Source: Sphingomonadaceae bacterium (lineage in GTDB: Bacteria > Pseudomonadota > Alphaproteobacteria > Sphingomonadales > Sphingomonadaceae). Taken from it: DNA of 64,000 bases. Below are positions 9,455-18,904 of this stretch, piece after piece. Location of the stretch: positions 293,983-357,982 of the forward strand of contig JACKKZ010000005.1 of assembly GCA_024236195.1 (NCBI GenBank), written 5' to 3'. A program made the position numbers and the translations under genes. The notes under the pieces were generated by a model that did no database searches, had not been told where the DNA came from, and saw only the letters and a program-made list of their open reading frames with translations. Each line of letters begins with the position of its first letter. Positions within the stretch are counted from its first letter, which is position 1.

Positions 9455-12307
9455 TTACTTGGATTTGCGGGTCTTGCGCGGGCGAGCCGTGCGACTGGTG
9501 GACTTCAGCGTCTTGCCGCCATCGCTCAGGCCCAGCGCCATTTCGACCAGCGCTTCCTGCTGCTTGAGGTGGCGTGAGGCGAGGCCAGTAGCAGGTGAAG
9601 CGGCTGCATCGCGGCCAGCATAGGTCGGGCGCAGGCCCGCCTTGCCAGCGTTTTCAGCAGCCATTTCGATCTGCCGGTCAACGAAGAACCACGCGCCATT
9701 GTTGCGCGGCTCTTCCTGGCACCAGACAATCTCTTCGAGGTTCGTCATGCGCTTGATACGCGCTGCCAGCGGTTCGCCGGGGAAGGGGTAGAGCTGTTCG
9801 AGGCGGACGATGGAGACATCCTCCAGCCCTTCCTCGTCACGCTTCTGGATCAGGTCGTATGCGACCTTGCCCGAACAGAGCACGAGGCGCTTGATCTTGC
9901 TGTCAGCAATATCCTTCGTATCGGATTTGATCCGCATGAAGTGCTGGTCACCCAGGAATTCCTCCGCGCTGCTCTTTGCCATCGGGTGGCGCAGCAGGCT
10001 CTTCGGCGTCATGATGACCAGCGGCTTGCGGAACGGGCGCAGCATCTGGCGGCGCAGCACGTGGAAGTAATTCGCCGGGGTGGTGATGTTGCAGACCTGG
10101 ATATTGTCATCCGCGCACAGCTGCAGGAAGCGTTCGAGGCGCGCGGAGCTATGCTCCGGACCCTGACCCTCATAGCCATGCGGCAGCAGCATGACGAGGC
10201 CATTGGCGCGCAGCCATTTGGCTTCGGAAGCCGCAATATACTGGTCGATCACGATCTGCGCGCCATTGGCGAAATCGCCAAATTGCGCTTCCCACAGGAC
10301 CAGCGTTTTCGGATCCGCCATGGCGAAACCATATTCGAAGCCGAGCACGCCATATTCGGACAGCGGGCTGTCATAGACCTCGAACTTGCCATGCGGCAGC
10401 TGGCACAGCGGGATGTATTTTTCTTCGGTTTTCTGGTCGACCCACACTGCGTGGCGCTGGCTGAAGGTGCCGCGGCCGGAATCCTGGCCGGACAGGCGCA
10501 CGCCGAACCCTTCGGTGACAAGGCTGCCATAGGCCAGGGCTTCTGCGGTCGCCCAGTCAAAGCCTTCGCCGCTGGCGAACATCTCGCGCTTGGCTTCGAT
10601 CACGCGGCCCAGCGTCTTGTGGATGGTGACATTGTCCGGAACGGTCGTCAGCGTACGGCCCAGGCTTTCGAACAGCTTGGGTTCGATGGCGGTGTGGACG
10701 TTGCGACGTGCGGTTTCCGGATCAGCCGGCTTGTGCAGCCCGCTCCAGCGGCCCGCGAACCAGTCGGCCTCATTGGCCTTGTAGCTCTTGGCGGCTTCGA
10801 ACTCGTCGCTCAACAGCTCGTCAATTTCCTCGCGCAATTGCGTGGCATAGCCGGTGACGATCTCGCCTTCGCTGATCAGGCGCTGGGCATAGACCGAGCT
10901 GACCGGCGGATGCTGGCGGATCGCGTCATACATCAGCGGCTGAGTGAATTTCGGTTCGTCGCCTTCATTGTGGCCGAAGCGGCGATAGCACCACATGTCG
11001 ATCACGATATCGCGCTTGAAGCGCTGGCGATAATCGACGGCCAGCTTGCAGGCAAAGGTTACCGCTTCCGGATCATCGCCATTCACGTGCAGGATCGGGG
11101 CCTGCACACCTTTCGCCACGTCCGACGGATAGGGCGATCCGCGCGAGAATTTGGGCGCGGTGGTAAAGCCGATCTGGTTGTTGATGATGAAGTGGATGCA
11201 GCCGCCAATATTATAGCCATTCACGCCGGAGAAGCCGAAGCATTCCCAGACAATCCCCTGGCCGGCAAAGGCCGCGTCGCCATGGATCAGCACGGGCAGC
11301 ACCTGCTCATGCTTGTCCAGATCGTCGCGAATGGCCTGCTGCGCGCGGGTCTTGCCCAGTACCACCGGGTCCACCGTTTCCAGATGGCTGGGGTTGGGGA
11401 CCAGCGACATATGCACCTTGATCCCGTCAAACTCACGGTCGGTGCTGGTGCCGAGGTGATATTTCACGTCGCCCGATCCGCCGACATCTTCCGGGTTAGC
11501 GGTGCCGCCGGAGAATTCGTGGAAGATCACCTTATAGGGCTTGGCCATCACATTGGCGAGCACGTTGAGGCGGCCACGATGGGCCATGCCGTAAATGATT
11601 TCGCGCACACCGGCTGCGCCGCCATGCTTGATGACAGCTTCCAGCGCGGGGATCATGCTCTCGCCGCCATCAAGGCCGAAGCGCTTGGTGCCGACATATT
11701 TCTTGCCGAGGAACTTCTCATATTCCTCGCCGCGGATCACGGCGGCCAGGATGGCGCGCTTGCCCTCGGGCGTGAACTGGATGACCTTGTCCTTGCCCTC
11801 GATCCGCTCCTGCAGGAAACGGCGCTCCTCCACGTCGGAGATGTGCATATATTCGAGCGCGACATGGCCGCAGTAATTGGCGCGCAGAATGTCCACCAGC
11901 TCGCGCACGGTGGACCATTCCAGCCCCATTGTTCCGCCCAGATAGACCGGCCGATCCAGCGCATCGCCGGTGAAGCCGTGATATTCCGGCGTCAAATCCT
12001 GCGGGAGCTCACGATGGGACAGGCCCAGCGGGTCGAGATCCGCCGCCAGATGCCCGCGCACACGATAGGTGCGCACCAGCATCATGGCCCGGATGGAATC
12101 CGCCGCAGCCTGTTCGATGGCCTTGGGGTCCATCGCCTTGCCCGATTTCGCCGCCGCTTTCTCCACCGCGATCTGCATCGCAGTGGGGTCCATCGAGCGG
12201 GTCAGCTCATCTTCGCTCTCGCCGCCAACCAGCGGCCAGGCGGGGTTCTGCCATGACGGCCCCGGCTGGGGGTCGTCTGGCAGGAAATCGTGCAATTCAT
12301 TACCCAT
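9455..12307 (-). CDS. sucA: 2-oxoglutarate dehydrogenase E1 component
   Basis: 950 aa, normal for OdhA/SucA. It opens with a short E2-binding N-terminus (MGNELHDFLPDDPQPGPSW), followed by the thiamine diphosphate domains: MAHRGRLNVLANV near 245, HGDAAFAGQGIVWECFG near 340, the RFGHNEGDEP motif near 440, and the transketolase-like C-terminal domain (RHAVWVDQKTEEKY, LLPHGYEGQGPEHSSARLER). It decarboxylates 2-oxoglutarate and transfers the succinyl unit to the E2 lipoyl group. Cotranscribed with sucD upstream (35-bp gap) and sucB downstream. Confidence 0.98.
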   Translation of the reverse strand: MGNELHDFLPDDPQPGPSWQNPAWPLVGGESEDELTRSMDPTAMQIAVEKAAAKSGKAMDPKAIEQAAADSIRAMMLVRTYRVRGHLAADLDPLGLSHRELPQDLTPEYHGFTGDALDRPVYLGGTMGLEWSTVRELVDILRANYCGHVALEYMHISDVEERRFLQERIEGKDKVIQFTPEGKRAILAAVIRGEEYEKFLGKKYVGTKRFGLDGGESMIPALEAVIKHGGAAGVREIIYGMAHRGRLNVLANVMAKPYKVIFHEFSGGTANPEDVGGSGDVKYHLGTSTDREFDGIKVHMSLVPNPSHLETVDPVVLGKTRAQQAIRDDLDKHEQVLPVLIHGDAAFAGQGIVWECFGFSGVNGYNIGGCIHFIINNQIGFTTAPKFSRGSPYPSDVAKGVQAPILHVNGDDPEAVTFACKLAVDYRQRFKRDIVIDMWCYRRFGHNEGDEPKFTQPLMYDAIRQHPPVSSVYAQRLISEGEIVTGYATQLREEIDELLSDEFEAAKSYKANEADWFAGRWSGLHKPADPETARRNVHTAIEPKLFESLGRTLTTVPDNVTIHKTLGRVIEAKREMFASGEGFDWATAEALAYGSLVTEGFGVRLSGQDSGRGTFSQRHAVWVDQKTEEKYIPLCQLPHGKFEVYDSPLSEYGVLGFEYGFAMADPKTLVLWEAQFGDFANGAQIVIDQYIAASEAKWLRANGLVMLLPHGYEGQGPEHSSARLERFLQLCADDNIQVCNITTPANYFHVLRRQMLRPFRKPLVIMTPKSLLRHPMAKSSAEEFLGDQHFMRIKSDTKDIADSKIKRLVLCSGKVAYDLIQKRDEEGLEDVSIVRLEQLYPFPGEPLAARIKRMTNLEEIVWCQEEPRNNGAWFFVDRQIEMAAENAGKAGLRPTYAGRDAAASPATGLASRHLKQQEALVEMALGLSDGGKTLKSTSRTARPRKTRKSK

Positions 12308-12342
12308 GGTGGGCTCCCGGGGAGGAAGGATTGGGGACTCGA

Positions 12343-13233
12343 TCAGGCGAGTTCTTTAAGCAAAGCGTCCAAAGTCGTGCCAAGTTCCGAAGGCGAGGGC
12401 GAAACGCGGATGCCCGCGCTTTCCATCGCTTCGATCTTGTCTTCCGCGCCGCCCTGGCCGCCGGAGACGATAGCACCGGCGTGGCCCATGCGGCGGCCCG
12501 GAGGCGCCGTGCGGCCTGCGATGAAGCCGACCATCGGCTTGGAACGGCCACGCTTCGCTTCGTCCTTGATGAACTGTGCGGCTTCTTCTTCTGCCGAACC
12601 GCCGATTTCACCGATCATGATGATCGACTTGGTTTCGTCGTCCGCCAGGAACAGTTCCAGCACGTCAATGAAGTTGGTGCCGTTGACCGGGTCACCGCCA
12701 ATGCCGACAGCCGTGGTCTGGCCGAGGCCGACTGCGGTGGTCTGGTGCACGGCTTCATAGGTCAGCGTGCCCGAGCGGGAGACAACGCCGACGCTGCCCT
12801 TCTTGAAGATGGAGCCGGGCATGATGCCGATCTTGCACTCATCGGGGGTCAGCACGCCGGGGCAGTTCGGTCCGATTAACCGGCTCTTGGAACCCTGCAG
12901 CGCGCGCTTCACCCGCACCATGTCAAGCACCGGAACACCTTCAGTGATGGCCACGATCAGTTCGATCTCCGCATCAATCGCTTCGAGGATCGAATCCGCT
13001 GCAAAGGGCGGCGGCACATAGATGCACGAAGCAGTCGCGCCAGTCGCGGCCTTGGCTTCAGCGACAGTATTGAAATTGGGCAGGCCGATATGCTCCGTGC
13101 CGCCCTTGCCGGGGGTCACACCCGCAACCATCTGCGTGCCATAGGCCAGCGCCTGCTCGGTGTGGAAGGTGCCGGTGGCACCGGTCATACCCTGAGTGAT
13201 GACTTTGGTGTTCTTGTTTACGAGGATGGACAT
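12343..13233 (-). CDS. sucD: Succinate-CoA ligase (ADP-forming), alpha subunit
   Basis: 296 aa, starting MSILVNKNTKVITQGMTG. A CoA-binding Rossmann fold is followed by the ligase domain with GPNCPGVLTPDECKIGIMPG and the phosphohistidine loop GRRMGHAGAI near residue 247-256. With the beta subunit it makes ATP or GTP from succinyl-CoA. The beta-subunit gene sucC, often directly upstream of sucD, is not next to it here; a small lipoprotein gene occupies the space between mdh and sucD. All alpha-subunit motifs are present, so the partner is presumably encoded elsewhere. Confidence 0.97.
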   Translation of the reverse strand: MSILVNKNTKVITQGMTGATGTFHTEQALAYGTQMVAGVTPGKGGTEHIGLPNFNTVAEAKAATGATASCIYVPPPFAADSILEAIDAEIELIVAITEGVPVLDMVRVKRALQGSKSRLIGPNCPGVLTPDECKIGIMPGSIFKKGSVGVVSRSGTLTYEAVHQTTAVGLGQTTAVGIGGDPVNGTNFIDVLELFLADDETKSIIMIGEIGGSAEEEAAQFIKDEAKRGRSKPMVGFIAGRTAPPGRRMGHAGAIVSGGQGGAEDKIEAMESAGIRVSPSPSELGTTLDALLKELA

Positions 13234-13560
13234 CTAGTAGCTCCAGTTTCCAGAATTCACAGGTGAGGCTGTCTCACCCTCAAAAGTCACTTCAAATATG
13301 CGTCGCGATTCCAGGTTACCCTTGCAGCCGACATAGGTTCCGCCCTCAGCATCCAGCACGGAATAATCAAAGTTTCCGGCGGAATCGACTTGTCCAATCC
13401 CGAGTACGTCGCCCGAAAATTCTTCTTCGGACAGTCCCGACGCTTGGGGGAACACTGCTTCGATCTGCTCCAGACAAGAGGCAAAGGTGGCGATTTCCGT
13501 CACCACGCTGCAGCCTGAAACCGACAATGCCAGCAGGCCGAGTGCAAGCGCCTTATGCAA
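13234..13560 (-). CDS. Small putative lipoprotein between mdh and sucD
   Basis: 108 aa if translation begins at the TTG at 13560, giving a compact signal (HKALALGLLALSVSGC) with lipobox LSVSG|C; an ATG at 13608 gives 124 aa but would overlap mdh by 56 bp. With the TTG start, the overlap with the mdh stop is 8 bp. The stop is directly adjacent to the sucD start. The mature part has two further cysteines (ASCLEQIEAVFP; TYVGCKGNLESR) and ends GNWSY. No recognised family. It sits inside the TCA operon and is probably cotranscribed. Start uncertain. Confidence 0.65.
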   Translation of the reverse strand: MHKALALGLLALSVSGCSVVTEIATFASCLEQIEAVFPQASGLSEEEFSGDVLGIGQVDSAGNFDYSVLDAEGGTYVGCKGNLESRRIFEVTFEGETASPVNSGNWSY

Positions 13561-14515
13561 GCGAGCTATCCAGCCCCTTGCAAGCTTCCAGCAGTTCTTC
13601 AACTGCATCGACGCTGACCTTGAGGTTCTTGGCTTCTTCGTCCGACAGTTCGATTTCGACCACGTCTTCGATGCCGTCCTTGCCGATCACGCAGGGCACG
13701 CCGACATAGAGACCGTTCACGCCATACTTGCCGTCAACATAGGCGGCGCAGGGCAGGATGCGCTTCTGGTCACCCAGATAGGCTTCGGCCATGGCGATGG
13801 CGCTGGTGGCTGGGGCATAATAGGCGGAGCCGGTCTTGAGCAGGCCAACGATCTCGCCGCCGCCACTGCGTGTGCGGGCAACGATTTCGTCCAAGCGGCT
13901 GGCGTCCACGCCCTTGATCTTGGCAAGGTCATGCACCGGGATGCCGCTGATGGTGGAGTAGCTGAGGACCGGCACCATCGTGTCGCCATGGCCGCCCAGC
14001 ACGAAGGCGTTGACGTCCTTCACCGAGCATTCGAATTCCCAGGCGAGGAAGGTTGCGAAACGTGCGCTGTCGAGCACGCCGGCCATGCCGACCACCTTGT
14101 TATGCGGCAGGCCGGAGAATTCGCGCAGCGCCCACACCATCGCGTCGAGCGGGTTGGTGATGCAGATCACGAATGCGTCGGGGCAGTTGTTCTTGATGCC
14201 TTCGCCCACTGCCTTCATCACCGAGAGGTTGATACCTAGCAGGTCATCGCGGCTCATGCCCGGCTTGCGCGGCACGCCAGCGGTGACGATCACCACATCT
14301 GCGCCAGCAAGGTCGGCATAGTCATTGGTGCCGGTGATCTTGGCATCGAAGCCTTCGATCGGGCCGCACTGGCTGAGGTCCAGCGCCTTGCCCTGCGGCA
14401 TGCCTTCAGCGATGTCGAACAGGACGACGTCGCCCATTTCCTTCTTCGCTGCGAGGTGGGCGAGCGTGCCGCCAATCATGCCCGAGCCGATTAGGGCGAT
14501 CTTCTTGCGTGCCAT
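13553..14515 (-). CDS. mdh: Malate dehydrogenase (lactate dehydrogenase-like fold)
   Basis: 320 aa from the ATG at 14515 (MARKKIALIGSGMIGGTLAH); a frame extension to 14647 has no typical sequence. NAD-binding GSGMIGG at 9-15, substrate-binding PRKPGMSRDDLLGIN (the active-site-loop arginines), ITNPLDAMVW, and the catalytic His in FVLGGHGDTMVP near 175. This is the tetrameric LDH-like malate dehydrogenase common in alphaproteobacteria. First gene of the minus-strand TCA block (mdh, lipoprotein, sucD, sucA, sucB, lpdA). Confidence 0.97.
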   Translation of the reverse strand: MARKKIALIGSGMIGGTLAHLAAKKEMGDVVLFDIAEGMPQGKALDLSQCGPIEGFDAKITGTNDYADLAGADVVIVTAGVPRKPGMSRDDLLGINLSVMKAVGEGIKNNCPDAFVICITNPLDAMVWALREFSGLPHNKVVGMAGVLDSARFATFLAWEFECSVKDVNAFVLGGHGDTMVPVLSYSTISGIPVHDLAKIKGVDASRLDEIVARTRSGGGEIVGLLKTGSAYYAPATSAIAMAEAYLGDQKRILPCAAYVDGKYGVNGLYVGVPCVIGKDGIEDVVEIELSDEEAKNLKVSVDAVEELLEACKGLDSSLA

Positions 14516-15066
14516 GTCCGGTAAAACCTTTCCCAAATTGCGGGAACGCGAAGCCAGAGCCAAACTACGCACGCACACCCCCTCGTCCCGCGGCGGGGTA
14601 GCGGCCAAATACCCGGTTGGCCTAGGCGTGTGAAAAGGCGATTGCAACCTGCAAAAGGTCGTAGGCGGGAACTATCTTTGCAATTGGTTCGCGATAGCAA
14701 TAAAGGATCGTTCAAGGTCAGAATTTTTGCACGCAAAGGCGCGAAGGCGCGAAGAAGAATGCGGCTTCGCCGGTCTATTGTTCACGCAGAGGCGCGGAGA
14801 CGCGGAGATTGTGGCGCCGGGATGCAGCCAGCAGGATTGATCGCGAAGGCCCTTGAGAAACACAAGGTCAGATTTGGGGAGCGCCTGCTGCCGCAGGCAT
14901 GATATCCTTGCGCCTTCGCGAGAGAACCTCCGGCACAAAGCGATGAAGAGCGGGATTTGACGCAGTCAAATGCCATCCCGCTCTAGAGGTCAACTTCCCC
15001 GCGTCTCCGCGTCTCCGCGTGATTGATTGCTGATGCAGATATTGCGCAGCGACGTGAAGCTAAGCC
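14516..15066. repeat. 551-bp gene-free gap with CGCAAAGG/CGCGGAGA-type repeats
   Basis: No convincing gene. A left-type repeat (TTTTTGCACGCAAAGGCGCG, continuing GAAGGCGCGAAGAAG) lies at 14724-14757 and a second left-type copy (TTCACGCAGAGGCGCGGAG) at 14781-14807. Right-type, opposite-orientation copies are at 14907-14923 (CCTTGCGCCTTCGCG) and 15000-15024 (CGCGTCTCCGCGTCTCCGCG). The same family bounds the GxxExxY gene at 50386-50857. The interval could be a decayed cassette. The mdh promoter should lie in 14516-14720. Confidence 0.75.
14947..14984. terminator. Strong hairpin, possible terminator or palindromic repeat
   Basis: AGAGCGGGAT pairs with ATCCCGCTCT, and an inner TTGAC/GTCAA pair closes a small loop. 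It lies 83 bp beyond the end of the minus-strand GGDEF-EAL gene. On that strand there is no clean T-run, so it may instead be a dispersed alphaproteobacterial palindrome. Confidence 0.5.
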
Positions 15067-17043
15067 TCAGCCCACCTTACGCAGCGGGTTGTCGCCTTCG
15101 CGTTCCTGCGCCAGCAACATCGCGGCGAGGTAATCCGGCACGGCGCGGCTGAAGTAATAGCCCTGGCCCAGCGTACAGCCGAGGTCGCGCACGCTGCGCA
15201 CCTGCTCGATCGTCTCGATCCCTTCGGCGACGATGTCCATGCCCAGCCGCGCGCCCATTTCGGCCACAGCGTGGATGATCGCTTCGCTTTTCTTGTTGGC
15301 GCTGTCACCCGACACGAAGCTGCGATCGACCTTGATCTTTTTGAAGGGGAACTTGTTGATATAGCCGAGCGAGGAATAGCCCGTGCCGAAATCATCCATC
15401 GCGAAGCGGACGCCCTTGGACGAGAGCTCTTCGATGAACTTGCCGGTCACATCGCTGTCGTCGAGGAACAGGCTTTCGGTTACTTCCAGCTCCAGCCGGC
15501 TTGGGTCCAGCTGCGCCTCGCGCAGGGCGTTGAGGATGCCAAGCGCAGCGCCCGGCGCCTTGATCTGCAAGGGCGAAAGATTGACGGCAATGGTCACATC
15601 TTCCGGCCATTGTGCGCAGGCCTTGGCCGCCTGTGCGGTAATCCAGTTGCCCAGCGTGATGATGACGCCGGTCTCTTCTGCCACGGGGATGAATTCATCC
15701 GGGCGCAATTCGCCCTTTTCCGGGTGGAACCAGCGCACCAGTGCTTCGAAAGTGCGAATTCGGCCGCTTTCGAGGTCAACAATCGGCTGGAAGAAGATCG
15801 ACAGCTCGTCCTTCTGGATCGCAGCGCGCAGTTCGGCTTCGATTTCCTTGCGGCGCACCAGGTTGCGCGTCATCACCGGGGTAAAGAAACTGGCCTGATT
15901 CCGGCCATTGATCTTGGCATGATAGAGCGCAAGGTCAGATGCCTGCATCAGCTCGTTCAGGTCTTGGGCATCCTCTGGCATCAGCGCGATGCCCATGGAA
16001 CAGCCGACGCTGATCCGCTCTTCATTCACGTAATAGGGGCGGTTGATTTCTTCCTGCACCAGCCCGGCCAGCATTTCGCAATCCGCGCGGTGCTTGACTT
16101 CTGTCACCACGATGAATTCATCGCCGCCAAAGCGGGCGATCATTGCATTTTCGGGGACTTGCTCCGTCAAGCGCTCCGCAACCTGGCGCAACAATTCGTC
16201 ACCGACAGTATGGCCAAGGATGTCGTTCACTTCCTTGAAACGGTCGAGGTCCATCCAGAACATTGCGAGCATCTGGTCATCGGTGCGCTTGGCCATGATA
16301 TCGGCCAATTGGTGATCGAGCCCGGCGCGATTGGCGAGACCGGTGACGACGTCCGTGCGGGCGAGAATTTTCATCTTCTCAGCCAATTCTGCACTCTTCT
16401 CCGCAGACGCAATCGAATCGCGCAGCACCCGGTGCACATTGAGCGTGATGGATGCCATGGCCGGAAACAGTAGTACGAGGTTCACGATCAAAGCGGCATG
16501 GACAATCGGTGAATTGCCGAGCAGGGCCGCAAGCAGGATCGGAGCCACCACCAGCGCCAGCTGGCCCAGCGCAATGGTCGGGCTGCCGGCATTGCGGGCA
16601 CAGATGCCGATGCCATAGCCCAGCGCATTGGCCATCATCAGCACTTCCACTGCAGCGCCAACATCGTGAACCATGGCGATGGCACAGATCGCACCGATCA
16701 GGAATGCGTAGCTGAAGGCACCAATTTCATAAATGATTTCAAGCTTGCGTGTGCTGGTGCCGGTATCATCCGGCGACAGGCCGAATGCAGCGGTGACGCG
16801 CGCCACGGCGACAAAGGTCAGCGCGATACAGGCATAGAACAGGATGGGCATGCCGCTGACCGCTGCGGTGATCGCGCTGGAGACGATCCCGTTGACGGCA
16901 CCAATGGCAAGGGAGGTCGGCTGCGTGTACAAAGTGCGCACCAGCAATCGGCGCACACGTTCGCTCAGCGCATCGCTGCGCTTGCGAATGAACAGCTGTT
17001 TGAGACCGATGGTAATTATGGTCTGCTCCTCAGTGACCCGCAC
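15067..17043 (-). CDS. Membrane-bound GGDEF-EAL protein (c-di-GMP cyclase/phosphodiesterase)
   Basis: 658 aa. The N-terminus (about 40-205) has five or six hydrophobic segments, a membrane sensor without a recognisable named fold. A short helical linker (VLRDSIASAEKSAELAEKM) leads to the GGDEF domain with intact GGDEF at 306-310. The EAL domain has E433-A-L, EVTES, DDFGTGYSSLGY and the AEGIE motif, so phosphodiesterase activity is plausible. Both motifs are canonical, so the net direction of activity cannot be decided from sequence. It is alone in its transcription unit. A PilZ protein, a possible c-di-GMP receptor, is encoded at 55964-56314. Confidence 0.93.
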   Translation of the reverse strand: MRVTEEQTIITIGLKQLFIRKRSDALSERVRRLLVRTLYTQPTSLAIGAVNGIVSSAITAAVSGMPILFYACIALTFVAVARVTAAFGLSPDDTGTSTRKLEIIYEIGAFSYAFLIGAICAIAMVHDVGAAVEVLMMANALGYGIGICARNAGSPTIALGQLALVVAPILLAALLGNSPIVHAALIVNLVLLFPAMASITLNVHRVLRDSIASAEKSAELAEKMKILARTDVVTGLANRAGLDHQLADIMAKRTDDQMLAMFWMDLDRFKEVNDILGHTVGDELLRQVAERLTEQVPENAMIARFGGDEFIVVTEVKHRADCEMLAGLVQEEINRPYYVNEERISVGCSMGIALMPEDAQDLNELMQASDLALYHAKINGRNQASFFTPVMTRNLVRRKEIEAELRAAIQKDELSIFFQPIVDLESGRIRTFEALVRWFHPEKGELRPDEFIPVAEETGVIITLGNWITAQAAKACAQWPEDVTIAVNLSPLQIKAPGAALGILNALREAQLDPSRLELEVTESLFLDDSDVTGKFIEELSSKGVRFAMDDFGTGYSSLGYINKFPFKKIKVDRSFVSGDSANKKSEAIIHAVAEMGARLGMDIVAEGIETIEQVRSVRDLGCTLGQGYYFSRAVPDYLAAMLLAQEREGDNPLRKVG

Positions 17044-17152
17044 AGGGGGCTAGAGCAGAGGTGGTCACTTTTTGGTTAACGGCCTGTTTGCCATTACCAC
17101 GCGCAGCACAACCGGCCCGGCGCAAGGCCAAGGGCGGTGCAGGCCGGCGCGG

Positions 17153-17467
17153 TCAGCGCCGGGCCTGGCTATCGGTTTCCCGTTCCAGCCGGTTAGCCAG
17201 CCGCCGGTCGAGCGTACGGCAAACGCCCAGCCACCAGTCATAGCGTTCCCGGTCGCCGGTGAAGAATGCCTGCTTGGCCTGCATCCGCGCTTCCTGCGCT
17301 GCGCCCAGCCCATGTTCGGCAAAGTGGCGCAGGGCAGCATAAAGCAGCCGGTCGTCTTGCCCGTGGCCGTCATTGTCGTTTGCCGGGCAAGCGAACACCC
17401 CGCGCGTCATGGCACGGCTGAGCGGGCTTGAGCCTGGCGTACGGGAAGCGGCAAAATTGACCGGCAT
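17153..17467 (-). CDS. Small conserved-looking protein of unknown function
   Basis: 104 aa. Start chosen at 17467 because GAGGAAAG lies about 7-14 nt upstream. Contains a CPANDN motif near 27-32 and a charged helical C-terminus (DRLLYAALRHFAEHGLGAA, RYDWWLGVCRTLDRRLANR). Soluble, no signal peptide. I recall similar small proteins in sphingomonads without known function, but this was not searched. Coding status rests on the ribosome-binding site, the amphipathic helices and the lack of a better frame. Confidence 0.65.
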   Translation of the reverse strand: MPVNFAASRTPGSSPLSRAMTRGVFACPANDNDGHGQDDRLLYAALRHFAEHGLGAAQEARMQAKQAFFTGDRERYDWWLGVCRTLDRRLANRLERETDSQARR

Positions 17468-17600
17468 GCGGGACTTTCCTCAACGGGATATAACAGCGAG
17501 AAGCCCCTTCTAGACGGGGCCCCCTAAGGCTTGGTTCTGCGACAAGGTTGACGGGAATTAACGCTGTTTTTGCAGCGAATTCAGCAGGCTGGGAATGGCG

Positions 17601-18728
17601 CTATTTCGCCTTTGCAGGGTCTGCGATCCAGCGGCCGGAATTGGCATATTCAGCCTTCACATTGCTGGCTTCGGGCAGGTCCTCTGCCGTGAACAGCGCA
17701 TCACCGCCGCGCGCCTGAACGGCGGCGCTATAGGTGGGCGGCGGGGCCGGGCGAGCCGGACCATGGCTGGCTACGGCTTTCATGCGCGCATCCTCAAAGG
17801 CGCGGGCCAGCGCCAGCGGATCAGTGGCGGCGGCACTTTCCACCACGGCACTGCGCGGCTTGGGCGCGGCGAGCGGCTCGCCCCCGCGATAGGCGGAGCT
17901 GAAAGCCCCTGATTTGCCTGCTGCGCCGCGCCAGCGATAGAAAGTGTGCAGGCCGATCGTGCCGACATTGTCGAGGCTGGAGGCCCAGTAAGGCATCACA
18001 TAGGTTGCATGGTAATGGGTGGCGAGGCCGACCGGGCGAAATACTTCGCCTGCCAGCGCATCTTCTGCCACCATGCGCGCACGGGCCATGCCGGTGGCAG
18101 ATGGCTTGCGGTTGAGCGAGCCATCACAGGTAAAGCTGAACTGGCAGCCGGTCACGCGTTCGCTGCCCTGGAATACCACGCCGCACACGCTGTTGGGATA
18201 GCTGGGATGCGCCACACGGTTGAGGATCACCTGCGCAACGGCGCGCTGCCCGTCCAGGCTTTCGCTGGCCGCTTCGTAATAGACTGCCATGGCGAGGCAC
18301 TGGTTGGCGCGCATCCGGTCAGTGCCGCTGCCGGCGAAATAGAAGCTGCGCGCTGCCGGGCCTGCCTCGTGCGTTTGCACCAGCTCGGTGGTTTCGTCAG
18401 AGCTGAAGGGGTTCAGCTTGTCGAAGAAGCTTGGCTCGTCATAGGTGATTTGCGGCGCGTCTTCGAGATAATAGAAGGCAGAACCGGGGAAGCTTTGCCC
18501 GGCTTGTTCGAAAGGCATGGGCTGGACCAGCTCGGTTCTGGCACCGCCGAGCATTTCGGGGGCTATGGCCTGCCATTGTTCCGGCGCGGCCCATGCGGGC
18601 ACAGCCACCGCAGCGCCCAGCAGCACCAGCCGCCGCCCGTAATGGCGGACTGCGCCCCGGCGCCGCCCGACCGGGCGCGGCTTGCGGCTCACCCGCGCGG
18701 TGAAATCCACCGGGTGATAGTCCTCCAT
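17601..18728 (-). CDS. Cell wall hydrolase, SleB-like (Hydrolase_2)
   Basis: 375 aa from the ATG at 18728; a TTG at 18764 would add 12 residues. The N-terminus is Arg-rich and then hydrophobic (YGRRLVLLGAAVAVPAWAA), a signal or signal anchor. The SleB-type domain covers about 150-275: CLAMAVYYEAASESLDGQRA, VAQVILNRV, CGVVFQGSERVTGCQFSFTC and ATHYHATYVMPYWA. The conserved E in YYEAASE is the expected catalytic residue for a lytic-transglycosylase-like muramidase. In non-spore-formers these proteins remodel peptidoglycan. The C-terminal about 100 residues are Ala/Pro-rich and unassigned. Monocistronic, divergent from the riboswitch-btuB unit. Confidence 0.88.
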   Translation of the reverse strand: MEDYHPVDFTARVSRKPRPVGRRRGAVRHYGRRLVLLGAAVAVPAWAAPEQWQAIAPEMLGGARTELVQPMPFEQAGQSFPGSAFYYLEDAPQITYDEPSFFDKLNPFSSDETTELVQTHEAGPAARSFYFAGSGTDRMRANQCLAMAVYYEAASESLDGQRAVAQVILNRVAHPSYPNSVCGVVFQGSERVTGCQFSFTCDGSLNRKPSATGMARARMVAEDALAGEVFRPVGLATHYHATYVMPYWASSLDNVGTIGLHTFYRWRGAAGKSGAFSSAYRGGEPLAAPKPRSAVVESAAATDPLALARAFEDARMKAVASHGPARPAPPPTYSAAVQARGGDALFTAEDLPEASNVKAEYANSGRWIADPAKAK

Positions 18729-18904
18729 ATAGGTCCGCGGTCCAGTCAAAACGGCTCCTGCCAAAAATCGCGCTTATGCGCGTATCACCCGGCGGTTTAA
18801 CCGACGAGCATGGATTCCAGACTGTCCCTTGGCAGGACAGGCTGAAAGGCGGGGTTAAATGGGATGCTGAATGAAATCCTACCGGTTGCGCTGGACGCTG
18901 CTTG

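Noticed and set aside
9941..12256. 771-codon plus-strand open frame opposite sucA
   Set aside because: Antisense to a fully conserved E1 protein, His/Asp-rich composition typical of GC-bias shadows.
14516..15066. Small ORFs in the repeat-filled gap downstream of the GGDEF-EAL gene
   Set aside because: They are made largely of repeat units, lack ribosome-binding sites, and show no recognisable motif.
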